A stretch of 64,000 nt of DNA from Eubacterium oxidoreducens (GCF_900104415.1 NZ_FMXR01000007.1:62001-126000), one strand, 5' to 3'. Positions 1 through 8,970 are shown, counted from the stretch's first letter. A program made the numbers and translations. Notes: generated from the letters alone by a model not told the origin.

Positions 1-1
1 T

Positions 2-2821
2 ATCTTTACCGTGCTTCCGGGACTCATTTTGATGTTCCACAACCTGATCTTCAAGACCGGAAAGAAAGTGCCACAGCCGCCGATGAAACCATTTGCCGGA
101 TTCAGCTTTAACGCAAAGCATGTGGTCTTGGTGGCATTTGCCGTATTGTTTGTACTGGCATTTATGCTGAAGGGAAATACCGCAATTACCTTCTTAAATG
201 AGTCTCCGTCGGAGATTGACGAAATCTTCCCGGATACGAATGACATCGTAATGGTATATGAAAACGATCAAGACGACAAGGCAACGGATATGCTGACGGC
301 ACTCGGAGATGATGAAAATGTAGACAGTGTGCAGTCGTATTCGATTTCAATCGGCAAACAATATACGGCAGCAGAGCTTGCCGACGAGCTGGCGGACATG
401 GACGACGTGGATATGGGAACCGAGCTCGATGAAGATACCATGAAGATGATGTATTATTATCATTTTACTGGTGGGGAAGTCGGAAATATTCCGGCGGCGA
501 ATCTGATGAATTTCATCGTGGATGATGTCATGAACAACGATACCTTTGCAGATGAGATGGACGATTCTGTTAAGGATAACGAAGAACAGATCCGCAAGTT
601 TGCGAATAAAGAAGCGCTCTTAGAGGAGAAAACGGCTTTAGAGATGGCAGATTTTTTTGAGATGGATAAAGAGCAGGCTGAGCAGCTCTATCTGTTTTAC
701 TATATTGAACATGGAGGCATTAACACCGGTAAGCTTTCGATACGTGACTTTGCTGACTTTATTGTAAATGACGTTGCAAAAGACCCGGATTACAGCAGTG
801 AGTTTTCCGCTGAGAATATCAAGCAGATGAAGCAGCTTCTTACCTACACCGACAAGGCGAAGGTAACGAAGAAGCGCACATACTCAGATCTTGCGGGTAT
901 GCTTGAGATGGATAAGTCCCAGGCGAAGCTTTTATATGTCAGTTACTTCGCATCGCAGGATACATCGCTTAGCAAGATGACGTTCCACGACCTGGTGCAG
1001 TTTTTAAATACGGATGTGGTAAATGATGAAACGCTTTCTTCTAATATGGATAAATCCGCGAAGAGTCAGCTTGCTTCCTTGAAGCATTATGCAAATAAGA
1101 GCGCCATCAGCAAGAAAAAGAGTGCGGCCAAACTGGCAAAGGCATTCTCCATGGACGAAGAGACCGTTACCCAGCTGTTTATGCTGAAAGTCATGTCTTC
1201 TGCAACCACGCAGATGACGCAGCAGGAGATGTACATGGAAGCTGCGAAGATGAAGATGAGCGAGTATGAGTTTGTGAATTTCATTTTGACGGATGTGGCA
1301 TCAAATGAAAATTATGCTGCAATGTTTGATGCAAGTGCGCTGGAGTCATTAGGACAGCTTCAGTCGATGATGAACCTTACCGTATCCGGCACGAAGCTTA
1401 GCTATAAGGACGCAGCTGCATTGATGAGCATGGATGCTTCAGATATGAAGATGTTGTACGCTTATCATGACATGGGTTCTAAGAAAAATACCTGGAAGTT
1501 GTCGATGCAGCAGGTGGTCAATTACATCTTAAATCACCAGGCTGATTTTAGCGGTTCCATGAGCAAATCAGAGCTCAAACAGATGAAGACGCTTAAGAAG
1601 ATTATGGACGCGTCCGTGGATGGGAAAACATTTACGGCTTCTGAAATGAGTGATATGATAGGAGTAGGAAATGATGAGGCCAAGATGCTTTATACCTTGT
1701 ACTTATACGAGAATGATAAAGCAGACAGTTGGACGCTTTCACCGTATGGATTTATCACATTTTTAAATGATGAAGTGCTTACCAATGACGACTACGCGGA
1801 TGAGATTGATAAGGAAGATGCCAAGGATCTTAAGAGTGGAGCCAAGATGGTTAAAGCCGTTGTATCCGGCAAGGCTTATTCGTGTAAAGAAATGGCCAAG
1901 TTGATGAGTGGCATGAGCGATGACATGGATGAAGAACAGCTCGAACTTCTCTACATGTATTACTTTAGCCAGGAAGCGTATGATGATTCATGGACCATGT
2001 CTTTTGAAGATTTCATTCATTGCATGAGCGATGAAGTAATGGAAGATGACCGTTTTGATGATGTGATTGATTCGTCCAATAAGGAAGAGCTTGACGATGC
2101 CAAGGAAACCATTGAAGATGCGGTGGAATCGCTTGTTGGAAAGGATTACAATCTGGCTATGATTTCAACAACGCTTGATGCGGAATCTGAGGAGACATTT
2201 GCTTATCTGGATAAGCTTCATGATTCGTTTGATGAGGAGCTTGGAGAGGATTCTTATTACCTGATTGGTAACACCGAGATGGCGTATGAGATGAATCAAA
2301 CCTTCTCTTTAGAGCTGAACAAGATTACGCTTCTTACGGCGATTGCAATCTTCATAGTGGTATTGATTACATTTCGAAATGCCGCAGTTCCGGTAATCTT
2401 GGTATTGCTGATTCAGACAGCGGTTTATGTGATGCAGTCGAGCATGGGGCTTCGAGATATGAGCATTAATTATCTGGCGCTTTTGATTGTGCAAAGTATC
2501 CTGATGGGTGCGACAATCGACTATGGAATTCTATTTACGAATTACTATCGTGAGAATCGTAGAACGAAATCCATAAAGCAGTCGCTATACGGTGCCTATT
2601 CCGGTGCAATCCATACGATTATGACTTCCGGCCTTATTATGATTTTAGTTACATTTATTATGAGTTTTGCGTTCAGCGATCCGACGATCGGTCAGATCTG
2701 TCAGACGATATCGCTTGGAACGTTAACTGCCGTAATTCTGATCCTGTTTATTCTTCCGGGAACGCTGGCTGTCTTTGACAAGTTGGTATGCGGGAAGAAT
2801 CGGGCATCGAAGACGGAATAA
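2..2821 (+). CDS. MMPL/RND family exporter, C-terminal part (5' end outside window)
   Basis: The reading frame is open to the left edge (..IFTVLPGLILMF), so the GTG at 11 is not a real start and the N-terminal half lies outside. What remains is a membrane segment (about residues 35-52 counted from position 11), a very large extracytoplasmic loop (about 55-760), and a C-terminal bundle of hydrophobic helices (about 765-925) with the 'GATIDYGILFTNYYRE' type motif of the MMPL/RND superfamily. Such proteins use the proton gradient to export lipids or other hydrophobic compounds. The loop is unusual: it holds seven acidic helical modules of about 75-95 residues (starting near residues 116, 206, 287, 367, 461, 538 and 620), each with a 'DEEQ..LLY.YYF' helix followed by an 'F..FI..DV..(N/D)D.F' helix. 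The substrate is unknown. Family call is firm; function is inferred. Confidence 0.85.
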   Translation: MFTVLPGLILMFHNLIFKTGKKVPQPPMKPFAGFSFNAKHVVLVAFAVLFVLAFMLKGNTAITFLNESPSEIDEIFPDTNDIVMVYENDQDDKATDMLTALGDDENVDSVQSYSISIGKQYTAAELADELADMDDVDMGTELDEDTMKMMYYYHFTGGEVGNIPAANLMNFIVDDVMNNDTFADEMDDSVKDNEEQIRKFANKEALLEEKTALEMADFFEMDKEQAEQLYLFYYIEHGGINTGKLSIRDFADFIVNDVAKDPDYSSEFSAENIKQMKQLLTYTDKAKVTKKRTYSDLAGMLEMDKSQAKLLYVSYFASQDTSLSKMTFHDLVQFLNTDVVNDETLSSNMDKSAKSQLASLKHYANKSAISKKKSAAKLAKAFSMDEETVTQLFMLKVMSSATTQMTQQEMYMEAAKMKMSEYEFVNFILTDVASNENYAAMFDASALESLGQLQSMMNLTVSGTKLSYKDAAALMSMDASDMKMLYAYHDMGSKKNTWKLSMQQVVNYILNHQADFSGSMSKSELKQMKTLKKIMDASVDGKTFTASEMSDMIGVGNDEAKMLYTLYLYENDKADSWTLSPYGFITFLNDEVLTNDDYADEIDKEDAKDLKSGAKMVKAVVSGKAYSCKEMAKLMSGMSDDMDEEQLELLYMYYFSQEAYDDSWTMSFEDFIHCMSDEVMEDDRFDDVIDSSNKEELDDAKETIEDAVESLVGKDYNLAMISTTLDAESEETFAYLDKLHDSFDEELGEDSYYLIGNTEMAYEMNQTFSLELNKITLLTAIAIFIVVLITFRNAAVPVILVLLIQTAVYVMQSSMGLRDMSINYLALLIVQSILMGATIDYGILFTNYYRENRRTKSIKQSLYGAYSGAIHTIMTSGLIMILVTFIMSFAFSDPTIGQICQTISLGTLTAVILILFILPGTLAVFDKLVCGKNRASKTE

Positions 2822-2857
2822 GACAAAATGTCATGACTAGAAAGGGAGGAGAAGACT

Positions 2858-3484
2858 ATGGCAAAGAATAAAGTTATCTGCATCGGTCGTCAGTATGGTA
2901 GTGATGGTAGAGCAATCGGAAAGGCGGTTGCGGAGAAATTGGGAATTCCGTATTACGATAAGGAACTGATGGAAGAAGCGATTAAGGATACGGATCTTCC
3001 AAAGGACATACTTCGTAAGGTGGATGAGAAGGTTCCAAACTCGTTGTTCTTTGAAGTGTTTTACGAGGGAAAAGAAAAGAAGTATTATGGCATGAATGCG
3101 AGTGAAATTGTTCATGCAATGCAAGAGAAACTGATTTTGAAGAAAGCGCAGGAAAGTTCTTGTGTAATTATTGGTCGATGTGCGGATCAGATTTTAAGCG
3201 ATGCCAATGAATTTCCGGTTGATGTGCTTTCGATATTTATCTGTGCACCGATGGAAGATCGGATTAAGCGTGTTGTAAAGCGTGAATCATTAGATGGAAA
3301 GACGGCGTCTGATTTGATTCGAAAGACGGATAAAAAGAGGAAGAATTATTATAACTATTACACCGGCAAGGATTGGGGGAAACCATCGGATTATGATGTA
3401 TGTATCAATTCTTCAAGTCGCAGCCGAGAGGGAACGGTGAATATGATTTGTGATTTGTATGAGCATATACAGGAGCATCAGTAG
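2858..3484 (+). CDS. Cytidylate kinase-like family protein
   Basis: A 208-residue protein of the cytidylate-kinase-like (AAK_26 / Cytidylate_kin2) group common in Clostridia. The N-terminus 'ICIGRQYGSDGRAIGKAVAEKLGIPYYDKEL' is a modified P-loop region in which GRQYGSDGR replaces the usual GxxGxGK(S/T). A central 'CVIIGRCAD' strand and a later Arg-rich lid (RIKRVVKRE; RKTDKKRKNYY) fit a nucleoside monophosphate kinase fold. The ATG is preceded by GGGAGGAG at a good distance. It lies 36 bp after the MMPL exporter on the same strand and may be co-transcribed. The true substrate is not established for this subfamily, so CMP kinase activity should not be assumed; a canonical cmk would normally be elsewhere in the genome. 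Confidence 0.85.
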   Translation: MAKNKVICIGRQYGSDGRAIGKAVAEKLGIPYYDKELMEEAIKDTDLPKDILRKVDEKVPNSLFFEVFYEGKEKKYYGMNASEIVHAMQEKLILKKAQESSCVIIGRCADQILSDANEFPVDVLSIFICAPMEDRIKRVVKRESLDGKTASDLIRKTDKKRKNYYNYYTGKDWGKPSDYDVCINSSSRSREGTVNMICDLYEHIQEHQ

Positions 3485-3597
3485 GTGTGATTCGTCTGCG
3501 GGGGAGGGAGTGATGGCTTTCTCCCCGCACCGATCTGCCGCTGTTTGGCTTTGGATGGGTAAGATAATATTTCTTGTATAGAGCCGCTGGCTCTAGG

Positions 3598-3712
3598 GTT
3601 TGTAACTTTTTTGTATTGAGGACGGATAAAAGTTACAAAAAAGACGCAGCATGCCGAGCTAGGAGGTACAATTTGTAACTTTTTTAGGATAAAAGCTTTC
3701 AAAAGTTACAAT
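3598..3712. repeat. Two consecutive hairpins with the same TTGTAACTTTT stem
   Basis: In the 279-bp gap between the kinase-like gene and the convergent nucleotidyltransferase gene, TTGTAACTTT (3599-3608) pairs with AAAGTTACAA (3629-3638). TTGTAACTTTT (3673-3683) pairs with AAAAGTTACAA (3701-3711). They could be a bidirectional terminator pair or a dispersed palindromic repeat. No gene is seen in the rest of the gap. Confidence 0.6.
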
Positions 3713-3763
3713 CCAACTCCCGGGAACCACCTTCCGCCCGCAATCACAACCAAAACAAACCAC

Positions 3764-5020
3764 TTAATCAATCAGTCCATACTTACGCATCAGTTCAATC
3801 CGTTGCTTACCAATCTTAATCGAATCCGCGGCGTTATTATCCGGATTATGCTTAGCGGTCTCCTTACGATATTTGGCGATACGGTCAAGCCAGGCAAAAG
3901 GCAGCAAGGCCGGATGCTGCTTTAGCATCGGATACTTGTGTTGCATTGCCGCAAGAGGCGGAAAAGCAGAACGTAATAGTCCGGAAGTGACGGGCTTGCC
4001 GTCGCCGCGAGAAGAATACGCCTGTACCGTCATGTTGGCAGAATGTTTACGCGTCATATTGCTGGCGCCAAAGATGCCGGCATCTAGTAAATCATCAAGC
4101 AAAGGCTCTATGTCATCCGGGCCTTGCTCTTGCCAAAAGACAGGATAGCAGGCTTTTTCATAATCAAATCCAAGATATTCCTTTCCAATCTGAAATAAAC
4201 CGGCAGCGAAGATGAAGCTGTGAGAAGAAAGACAGCGTTTATGAAGCTGCACCCAATCAATCTGACTGCCATAAGCTAGTGCATACATACAGATATCAGC
4301 TACCAGACGAATACCAAATCCACCACCCAAAAAATGCTTTAAGGCATGAAGAATCAAAAAGAGCAGAGGGTCGGTTGGAGCCATGCTACGAATGTTGGTG
4401 CCCTTGCAGTTTATGATAATCGCATTTGCAAAGGCATCTTCGAAGAGATGGTTCATATTACGAAAGGCTTGCGAATCCTTGTTGAACAATCCTTTATGAA
4501 TTTCAACCTGAAAGGCGGTATTGGGTAGATGATAGCCGACTTCATAGGAAGAGTCTTCGACTTCTTTGCTGTGAGGTAAAAGCTGCATTCCGAGTTCAGA
4601 CAAAGCCTCCTTGTATGCTTTATAGCTACCTTGCGGAATATAAAGATCTTCATCGGAAGAGATGCGCAGCTCGCTGTTTGGAATAATGCTTCTACAGACG
4701 ATTCCTTTCACAACAATCGGGAAAAGACCTTTTGCAGATAAGAATTGATACATATGGAGAAAATGCTGGTCATTTTGGGATTGATACGAAAGTGCCTGCA
4801 TCATATTAGAGCGTAGGATAGGGATGTAATCCGCGCATAACTCGATAAAGGCCGGTTCTTTCAAAAAAGATGGTGTGATATATGGGAGAACGTTTTGGTC
4901 GGAAGCCAGCTTAAAAAGCTGTTCCCAATCTTCACGTGTTATGTCGTTTGGAATATGAAGTTGTTCCTCAAAAAGGGAGGCTCTTAATGCCTCCAGGAAT
5001 AAATACCGGTATTTTGTCAT
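3764..5020 (-). CDS. Nucleotidyltransferase family protein (NTP_transf_5-like)
   Basis: A 418-residue protein. Features match the uncharacterised NTP_transf_5 nucleotidyltransferase family: a central 'VVKGIVCRSIIPNSELRISSDEDLYIP' region, where the S-D-E-D-L-Y acidic triplet sits at the usual metal-binding position, then 'VEIHKGLF' and an 'LFLILHALKHFLGGGFGIRLVADICMY' helix. The ATG at 5020 is preceded (on its own strand) by AGAGATTATGA-type sequence, a weak ribosome site. Homologues are often found beside small S24/S26-type peptidases and PqqD-like proteins in peptide-modification or cell-surface contexts. Here a S26-type peptidase gene is divergent, 259 bp away, which fits that pattern, but no PqqD or precursor peptide was seen. 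Substrate unknown. Confidence 0.8.
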   Translation of the reverse strand: MTKYRYLFLEALRASLFEEQLHIPNDITREDWEQLFKLASDQNVLPYITPSFLKEPAFIELCADYIPILRSNMMQALSYQSQNDQHFLHMYQFLSAKGLFPIVVKGIVCRSIIPNSELRISSDEDLYIPQGSYKAYKEALSELGMQLLPHSKEVEDSSYEVGYHLPNTAFQVEIHKGLFNKDSQAFRNMNHLFEDAFANAIIINCKGTNIRSMAPTDPLLFLILHALKHFLGGGFGIRLVADICMYALAYGSQIDWVQLHKRCLSSHSFIFAAGLFQIGKEYLGFDYEKACYPVFWQEQGPDDIEPLLDDLLDAGIFGASNMTRKHSANMTVQAYSSRGDGKPVTSGLLRSAFPPLAAMQHKYPMLKQHPALLPFAWLDRIAKYRKETAKHNPDNNAADSIKIGKQRIELMRKYGLID

Positions 5021-5184
5021 ATCATAATCTCTTTCTGGTACTTACGTTGTATAGTTGTCTTTATTATATCGGACTTAAGTTCAACATACAAGAATTTGTA
5101 GACGAAAACGGGCGGGTTACCTATAATGAGAAGTAGTTTTATCTTAGACGGGGGATAAGCTTGGATTATGAAAAACGCTGCATG

Positions 5185-5215
5185 AGGATGCGCAGGGGTT
5201 TTCTTGTGAAATAGG
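5185..5215 (+). terminator. Imperfect stem-loop in the divergent intergenic region
   Basis: GAAAAACGCTGC...GCGCAGGGGTTTTC (about 5169-5204) forms an imperfect hairpin between the two divergent genes, followed by TTGTG rather than a clear U-run. It may be an attenuator in the leader of the downstream peptidase gene; TATAAT at 5122-5127 is a possible -10 upstream of it. Confidence 0.3.
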
Positions 5216-5279
5216 TTCGCTACGCGAATGCAAATACCGCGCCATTTCTAGTGGGCGAGACCTAATATGGAGGCATGAT

Positions 5280-5729
5280 ATGGCAAGCAGAGACGTTGAT
5301 ACGAAAGAATATGTGACGATGTTAAAAGAACTGATAGAAGAAGGACATCAGGTGAATATGGTGATTAGTGGCAATTCCATGTCCCCGTTTTTGATTTCGA
5401 AAAGGGATGAGGTTTGGTTGAATTCACCAAGCAGACCGCTTAAGGCTGGCGATATCGTGTTTTTCACAAGGCCGGGCGGGCAATATGTGTTGCATCGTAT
5501 TCATCACATTTCACAAGAAGGGCTTTATATTATAGGAGATAATCAGATTGAGATGGAAGGACCGGTGCCGCAGGATGCGGTATTTGCCATTGTTACTTCG
5601 GTGAAACGAAAAGGGATTGTTTATGAGCCGGGTGATTTTTGGTGGTGGTTTTTTGCGCATGTATGGCGTCATATGATTTGGTATCGGAAGAGAAAGATGC
5701 GAAAAAGAAGAGGCAACCTTCATCGGTAA
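5280..5729 (+). CDS. S24/S26 family signal-peptidase-like protein (Ser-His type)
   Basis: A 149-residue protein with the signal-peptidase fold signature: 'SGNSMSPFL' (catalytic Ser about residue 35), 'GDIVFF', 'YVLHRI' (a His where bacterial LepB has Lys, as in SipW/Sec11-type peptidases) and 'IIGDNQ'. There is no N-terminal membrane helix. The only membrane-affine stretch is an aromatic segment near the C-terminus (FWWWFFAHVW). ATG at 5280 has TGGAGGC 7 bp upstream. Together with the divergent NTP_transf_5 gene it resembles a widespread but uncharacterised pair in Clostridia. It may process a peptide or protein rather than general secretory precursors; this is inference. A terminator stem overlaps its last codons. 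Confidence 0.8.
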   Translation: MASRDVDTKEYVTMLKELIEEGHQVNMVISGNSMSPFLISKRDEVWLNSPSRPLKAGDIVFFTRPGGQYVLHRIHHISQEGLYIIGDNQIEMEGPVPQDAVFAIVTSVKRKGIVYEPGDFWWWFFAHVWRHMIWYRKRKMRKRRGNLHR

Positions 5730-5745
5730 ATTGCCTCTTTGGTAT
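5708..5745. terminator. Bidirectional terminator between convergent genes
   Basis: AAGAGGCAA (5708-5716) pairs with TTGCCTCTT (5731-5739) followed by T-rich sequence; A-rich on the other side. It ends both the peptidase gene (overlapping its last codons) and the convergent LysR gene. Confidence 0.75.
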
Positions 5746-5756
5746 ATTACGAAGAA

Positions 5757-6653
5757 TTATTTTTTTGCGGTTTGTGTAAGCAAGCTTACGAGATGGGAAA
5801 CATAAGGCTGCGAGGAATTGTTCTTCCAGATTGCAACAACATTTAGTGTATTGCCGGTGCTGATAGGAATGCAGCGAAGGGCGGGATTGTTAACAAAATT
5901 AGAATTCTCGTCGATGATGCTAAAACAGTTGTTGTTTTCCAAAATCAGCATAGAAGACTCTAAGGAATAAGTGGTGATAATATCCTTAGGCTCAAAACCA
6001 TGAAGCTGGCATAGCAAAATCATTCCTTCATAACCACAGCTTGACACTTCCGGGCCGATTGTAACGAGAGTATCATTTTTTAAATCCTCAAAAGTAATAC
6101 TTTGCTGCTCGGCCAAAGGATGCAATCTAGACAAGGCACAGATTGGCAATGAGCGGATAAAGGATTGACAGGATACGTCCATACTGGCTTGATAATCCGG
6201 CAGATCAAAACCGAGAGTGATGGCAAGATCAATCTCATCTGCAGCGAGCCAGTCACGAAGTTGCTTAAAAGTACCACGTTGGAAGGTGGCGGAAATATTA
6301 GGATATTCTGCACGAAGCTGATTGACGGCTTGTGGCAGATAGTTAGCCGTTCTTTGGGTCTCTAAGATGCCAATTGCCATGCGGTCAGAACCGGTAATGG
6401 TGGCAGAGGCCTTTTGAATAGCCTGTTCAATCTGATTTAATGTCTTGGTAAATTCTTCATACAAAATGCTTCCGGCAGGAGTAAGGCGGACTGTTTTTTT
6501 GTTACGATTAAGTAAGGTCAATCCGATTTCTTTTTCCAGATTAAAAATGTTACGACTAAGGGATGATTGTGCAATAAATAGTTGCTGTGCTGCCTTAGTA
6601 AAGTTTAACGTATCGGCGACTGCCAAAAAGCATTTTATCTGAAATGTTGTCAT
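5757..6653 (-). CDS. LysR family transcriptional regulator
   Basis: The start is set at 6653 ('MTTFQIKCFLAVADTLNFTKAAQQLF'), 298 residues, the usual LysR length. A perfect AAGGAGGA lies 7 bp upstream, whereas the longer open frame to 6719 has no site. Residues 1-60 are the winged helix-turn-helix (AAQQLFIAQSSLSRNIFNLEKEIGLTLLNR). The remainder is the periplasmic-binding-like co-inducer domain (about 90-298). LysR proteins usually control a divergent neighbour. The neighbour here, across a 114-bp gap, is an N-acetylmuramoyl-L-alanine amidase, so cell-wall turnover could be the target, but no T-N11-A operator was assigned. The ligand cannot be told from sequence. Confidence 0.9.
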   Translation of the reverse strand: MTTFQIKCFLAVADTLNFTKAAQQLFIAQSSLSRNIFNLEKEIGLTLLNRNKKTVRLTPAGSILYEEFTKTLNQIEQAIQKASATITGSDRMAIGILETQRTANYLPQAVNQLRAEYPNISATFQRGTFKQLRDWLAADEIDLAITLGFDLPDYQASMDVSCQSFIRSLPICALSRLHPLAEQQSITFEDLKNDTLVTIGPEVSSCGYEGMILLCQLHGFEPKDIITTYSLESSMLILENNNCFSIIDENSNFVNNPALRCIPISTGNTLNVVAIWKNNSSQPYVSHLVSLLTQTAKK

Positions 6654-6767
6654 AAATATTTCCTCCTTCCTTAATGTAATCTTAAAGAATATCATAGCAT
6701 CTTTTGGAACAAAATTCAAAAAAATATGTTACACTAGTAGCACATTTAAAAGAGGATTGGCAGGAAT

Positions 6768-7466
6768 ATGGCGAAGCGAAAAATAAGACTCAGCCGGCGG
6801 AAGAAAGCAGTCCGTAACAGAAGAATATTATATATATTGTTTGCGATTGCAATGATCATTATTATCGCGTTGGTTCATGAGATTCGAAAGCAGAATAGCG
6901 AGTCGACATCAGTAAGCGAAAAAGTTGTGCAGACAGAACCGGAGATTGATGTACAGTTGCTTGATGTGAGCGAATATACAAGACCACAAATAGCACTTAA
7001 AAAAGTAAATGCAATCGTGATTCATTATACCGCGAATCCGGGTACGAGCGCGCAAGCGAATCGTGATTATTTCAATAATCTTGCAACGACGCATACGACA
7101 AAAGCAAGTAGTCATTTTGTGATTGGATTAGAAGGTGAGATTATCCAATGCATTCCGACATCGGAGATGGCATATGCCTCCAATGATCGTAATTCGGATA
7201 CGCTTGCAATTGAATGTTGTATTGAGGATGAGAGTGGTGAGTTTAATGATGAAACCTATGCCAGCTGCGTACAGCTGACAGCGTGGCTGTGCGGGAAGTT
7301 CTCGCTGGATCCGGCTACGGGTGTTATTCGCCATTATGATGTTACGGGAAAGAATTGTCCGAAATATTATGTAGAACATCCGAAGGCATGGGAGCAGTTT
7401 AAACAAGATGTGGCAGATTATATAGAGGAATATGGAACGGTAATAGATGAAGACGAAGATGAATAA
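6768..7466 (+). CDS. N-acetylmuramoyl-L-alanine amidase with N-terminal membrane anchor
   Basis: A 232-residue protein. A basic N-terminus (KRKIRLSRRKK) is followed by one hydrophobic helix (about 22-40), so the enzyme is probably anchored in the membrane facing the wall. The rest is an Amidase_2 (PGRP-like) domain. Zinc ligands are visible as the His of 'VIHYTA' (near residue 85), the His of 'IRHYDVTG' and the Cys of 'GKNCPKYY'. The enzyme would cleave the amide between N-acetylmuramic acid and L-alanine of peptidoglycan. The C-terminus is highly acidic (EEYGTVIDEDEDE). The stop overlaps the next gene, indicating an operon with the methyltransferase and possibly mecA. Confidence 0.88.
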   Translation: MAKRKIRLSRRKKAVRNRRILYILFAIAMIIIIALVHEIRKQNSESTSVSEKVVQTEPEIDVQLLDVSEYTRPQIALKKVNAIVIHYTANPGTSAQANRDYFNNLATTHTTKASSHFVIGLEGEIIQCIPTSEMAYASNDRNSDTLAIECCIEDESGEFNDETYASCVQLTAWLCGKFSLDPATGVIRHYDVTGKNCPKYYVEHPKAWEQFKQDVADYIEEYGTVIDEDEDE

Positions 7467-8931
7467 CCTGATTAAGCAATTACATACGGAGAATGCCAGA
7501 GGTGCAGCATCGAAACTGCGCAGTCTGCTGAAAGAAGAGGGTGCAACAGAGGAATTTTATGAACTGTGCGGCGGTGACTTTAGCTGTGTGCGTAGTCTGT
7601 TAGAGCATGAAGATGCCAAGGTACGTAAGAGCGGAGCACTGCTTTTGGGACAGCTTGAAGATGAAGATGCTGTGGAACTTTTATGGAATGCATATGAGAA
7701 GGAGACACAAAGGTTTGTCAAAAGCAGTTATCTAAAAGCGATGCAGAATCTGGATTGTGAAGCAATACTTGAGAAGCTTCGCCGGCGTTTGCAGGAGTTG
7801 TATCAATTTGAGGCGAAGGAAGAAGAAGAAAAGCATCTGCGGGAAGAGACGCATGAGATGCAAAAGCTGCTTAGCTTGTACGAGGTCAATAAGGGGCATG
7901 CGTTTATCGGCAATCATCGTCCAAGTGATTTGCTCCTTACCATGCCGTATGGATATGGACAATTATTGGCTAAGGAGTATCCGGGGGTGCTATCTAAGGT
8001 GATGAGCCTTGGAGTCAGAATGAAGAATGTATGTCCGGATGAAGTGATAGACAATCCATTATATGGAGAGATGTTATTTGCGCTTCACCTCGAAAGTAAG
8101 ATTAGTCTGGATGCAAAATCTGCGGCGAGAGCTCTTGTAAAGTCAGATTTGAAAACAATTTTAAAACATTATCATGAAGGAGAAGAGGGATTTCGATTCC
8201 GTGTGCAACTGGCAGGACGCATGGAAGAAAAGGAAAAAGCGAAGTTTTTGAAAGCTTTTATTGCGGAAACGGAAAAAGCATTTGGCGGATATTTGCAAAA
8301 TGATCCTTCGGATTATGAGATTGAGATTCGTTTTTACCAGACAACCAGTGGTTTGTTGCAACCATTTCTAAAATTGTTTACAATAGAAGAGAGGAGATTT
8401 GCTTATCGTAGCAGGATTCTTTCGACGGCTATGCGACCACAGCTGGCGGCATTGGCCCTTACCATTGCAAGAACTTATCTTACGGAAGGGGCACATGTAT
8501 TGGATCCGCTTTGTGGAACCGGTACGCTGTTGATTGAACGTTATCGGCAAGGCCGGGTAGGAGCAGCTTTTGGAATCGATACTTATGGTGAAGCGATTGA
8601 GGCGGCGATGGAAAATGCGACGAAAGCGGATCGACGGATTCATTTTATTCATCGTGATTATTTTGATGCTACTTTTAAGGAAAAGTTTGACGAGCTGATA
8701 TGCGAACTTCCGCTCGCTAAGCAGAGTGCAGCTGAAGAAGAGGCGTTTTATCAAAAATTCTTCGATGCAACTGCCAAGATTATGAAACCGGGAGCAGTTG
8801 TGATATTATTGTCCACGCAAGGGAACCGAATCAAGAAGCAGATTCGACTTCATCCTCAATTTTCTTTAAAAGAAGAACATTTGCTCCGAAAAAAGGATGA
8901 ATTATTTGAGTATATTTTACGATATAAATAA
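7447..8931 (+). CDS. Putative RNA methylase (UPF0020-like) with N-terminal HEAT-repeat domain
   Basis: A 494-residue protein. Residues about 1-110 look like HEAT repeats (LLEHEDAKVRKSGALLLGQL; AVELLWNAYEKETQRFVKSS). The middle is an alpha/beta region resembling the THUMP/RlmL-type part. The C-terminal third is a SAM-dependent Rossmann fold with a textbook motif I 'DPLCGTGTLLIE' and an acidic 'FGIDTYGEA'. The catalytic motif IV, usually (N/D)PPY, is 'CELPLAKQ' here, so methyltransfer to an exocyclic amine may be altered. It overlaps the amidase gene by 20 bp; an ATG at 7459 is an equally possible start. It is probably an rRNA/tRNA modification enzyme, but the altered motif makes this uncertain. 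Confidence 0.7.
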   Translation: MKTKMNNLIKQLHTENARGAASKLRSLLKEEGATEEFYELCGGDFSCVRSLLEHEDAKVRKSGALLLGQLEDEDAVELLWNAYEKETQRFVKSSYLKAMQNLDCEAILEKLRRRLQELYQFEAKEEEEKHLREETHEMQKLLSLYEVNKGHAFIGNHRPSDLLLTMPYGYGQLLAKEYPGVLSKVMSLGVRMKNVCPDEVIDNPLYGEMLFALHLESKISLDAKSAARALVKSDLKTILKHYHEGEEGFRFRVQLAGRMEEKEKAKFLKAFIAETEKAFGGYLQNDPSDYEIEIRFYQTTSGLLQPFLKLFTIEERRFAYRSRILSTAMRPQLAALALTIARTYLTEGAHVLDPLCGTGTLLIERYRQGRVGAAFGIDTYGEAIEAAMENATKADRRIHFIHRDYFDATFKEKFDELICELPLAKQSAAEEEAFYQKFFDATAKIMKPGAVVILLSTQGNRIKKQIRLHPQFSLKEEHLLRKKDELFEYILRYK

Positions 8932-8970
8932 TAGATGGATATGTTAGGAAAGCAGAAAGGTGGTGCTGAT

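Noticed and set aside
2701-3124. Minus-strand open frames around the MMPL/kinase junction
   Set aside because: They overlap two well-supported plus-strand genes and have no recognisable features.
6653-6719. Longer N-terminus for the LysR protein
   Set aside because: The added residues do not belong to the LysR fold and the strong ribosome site is at the internal ATG.
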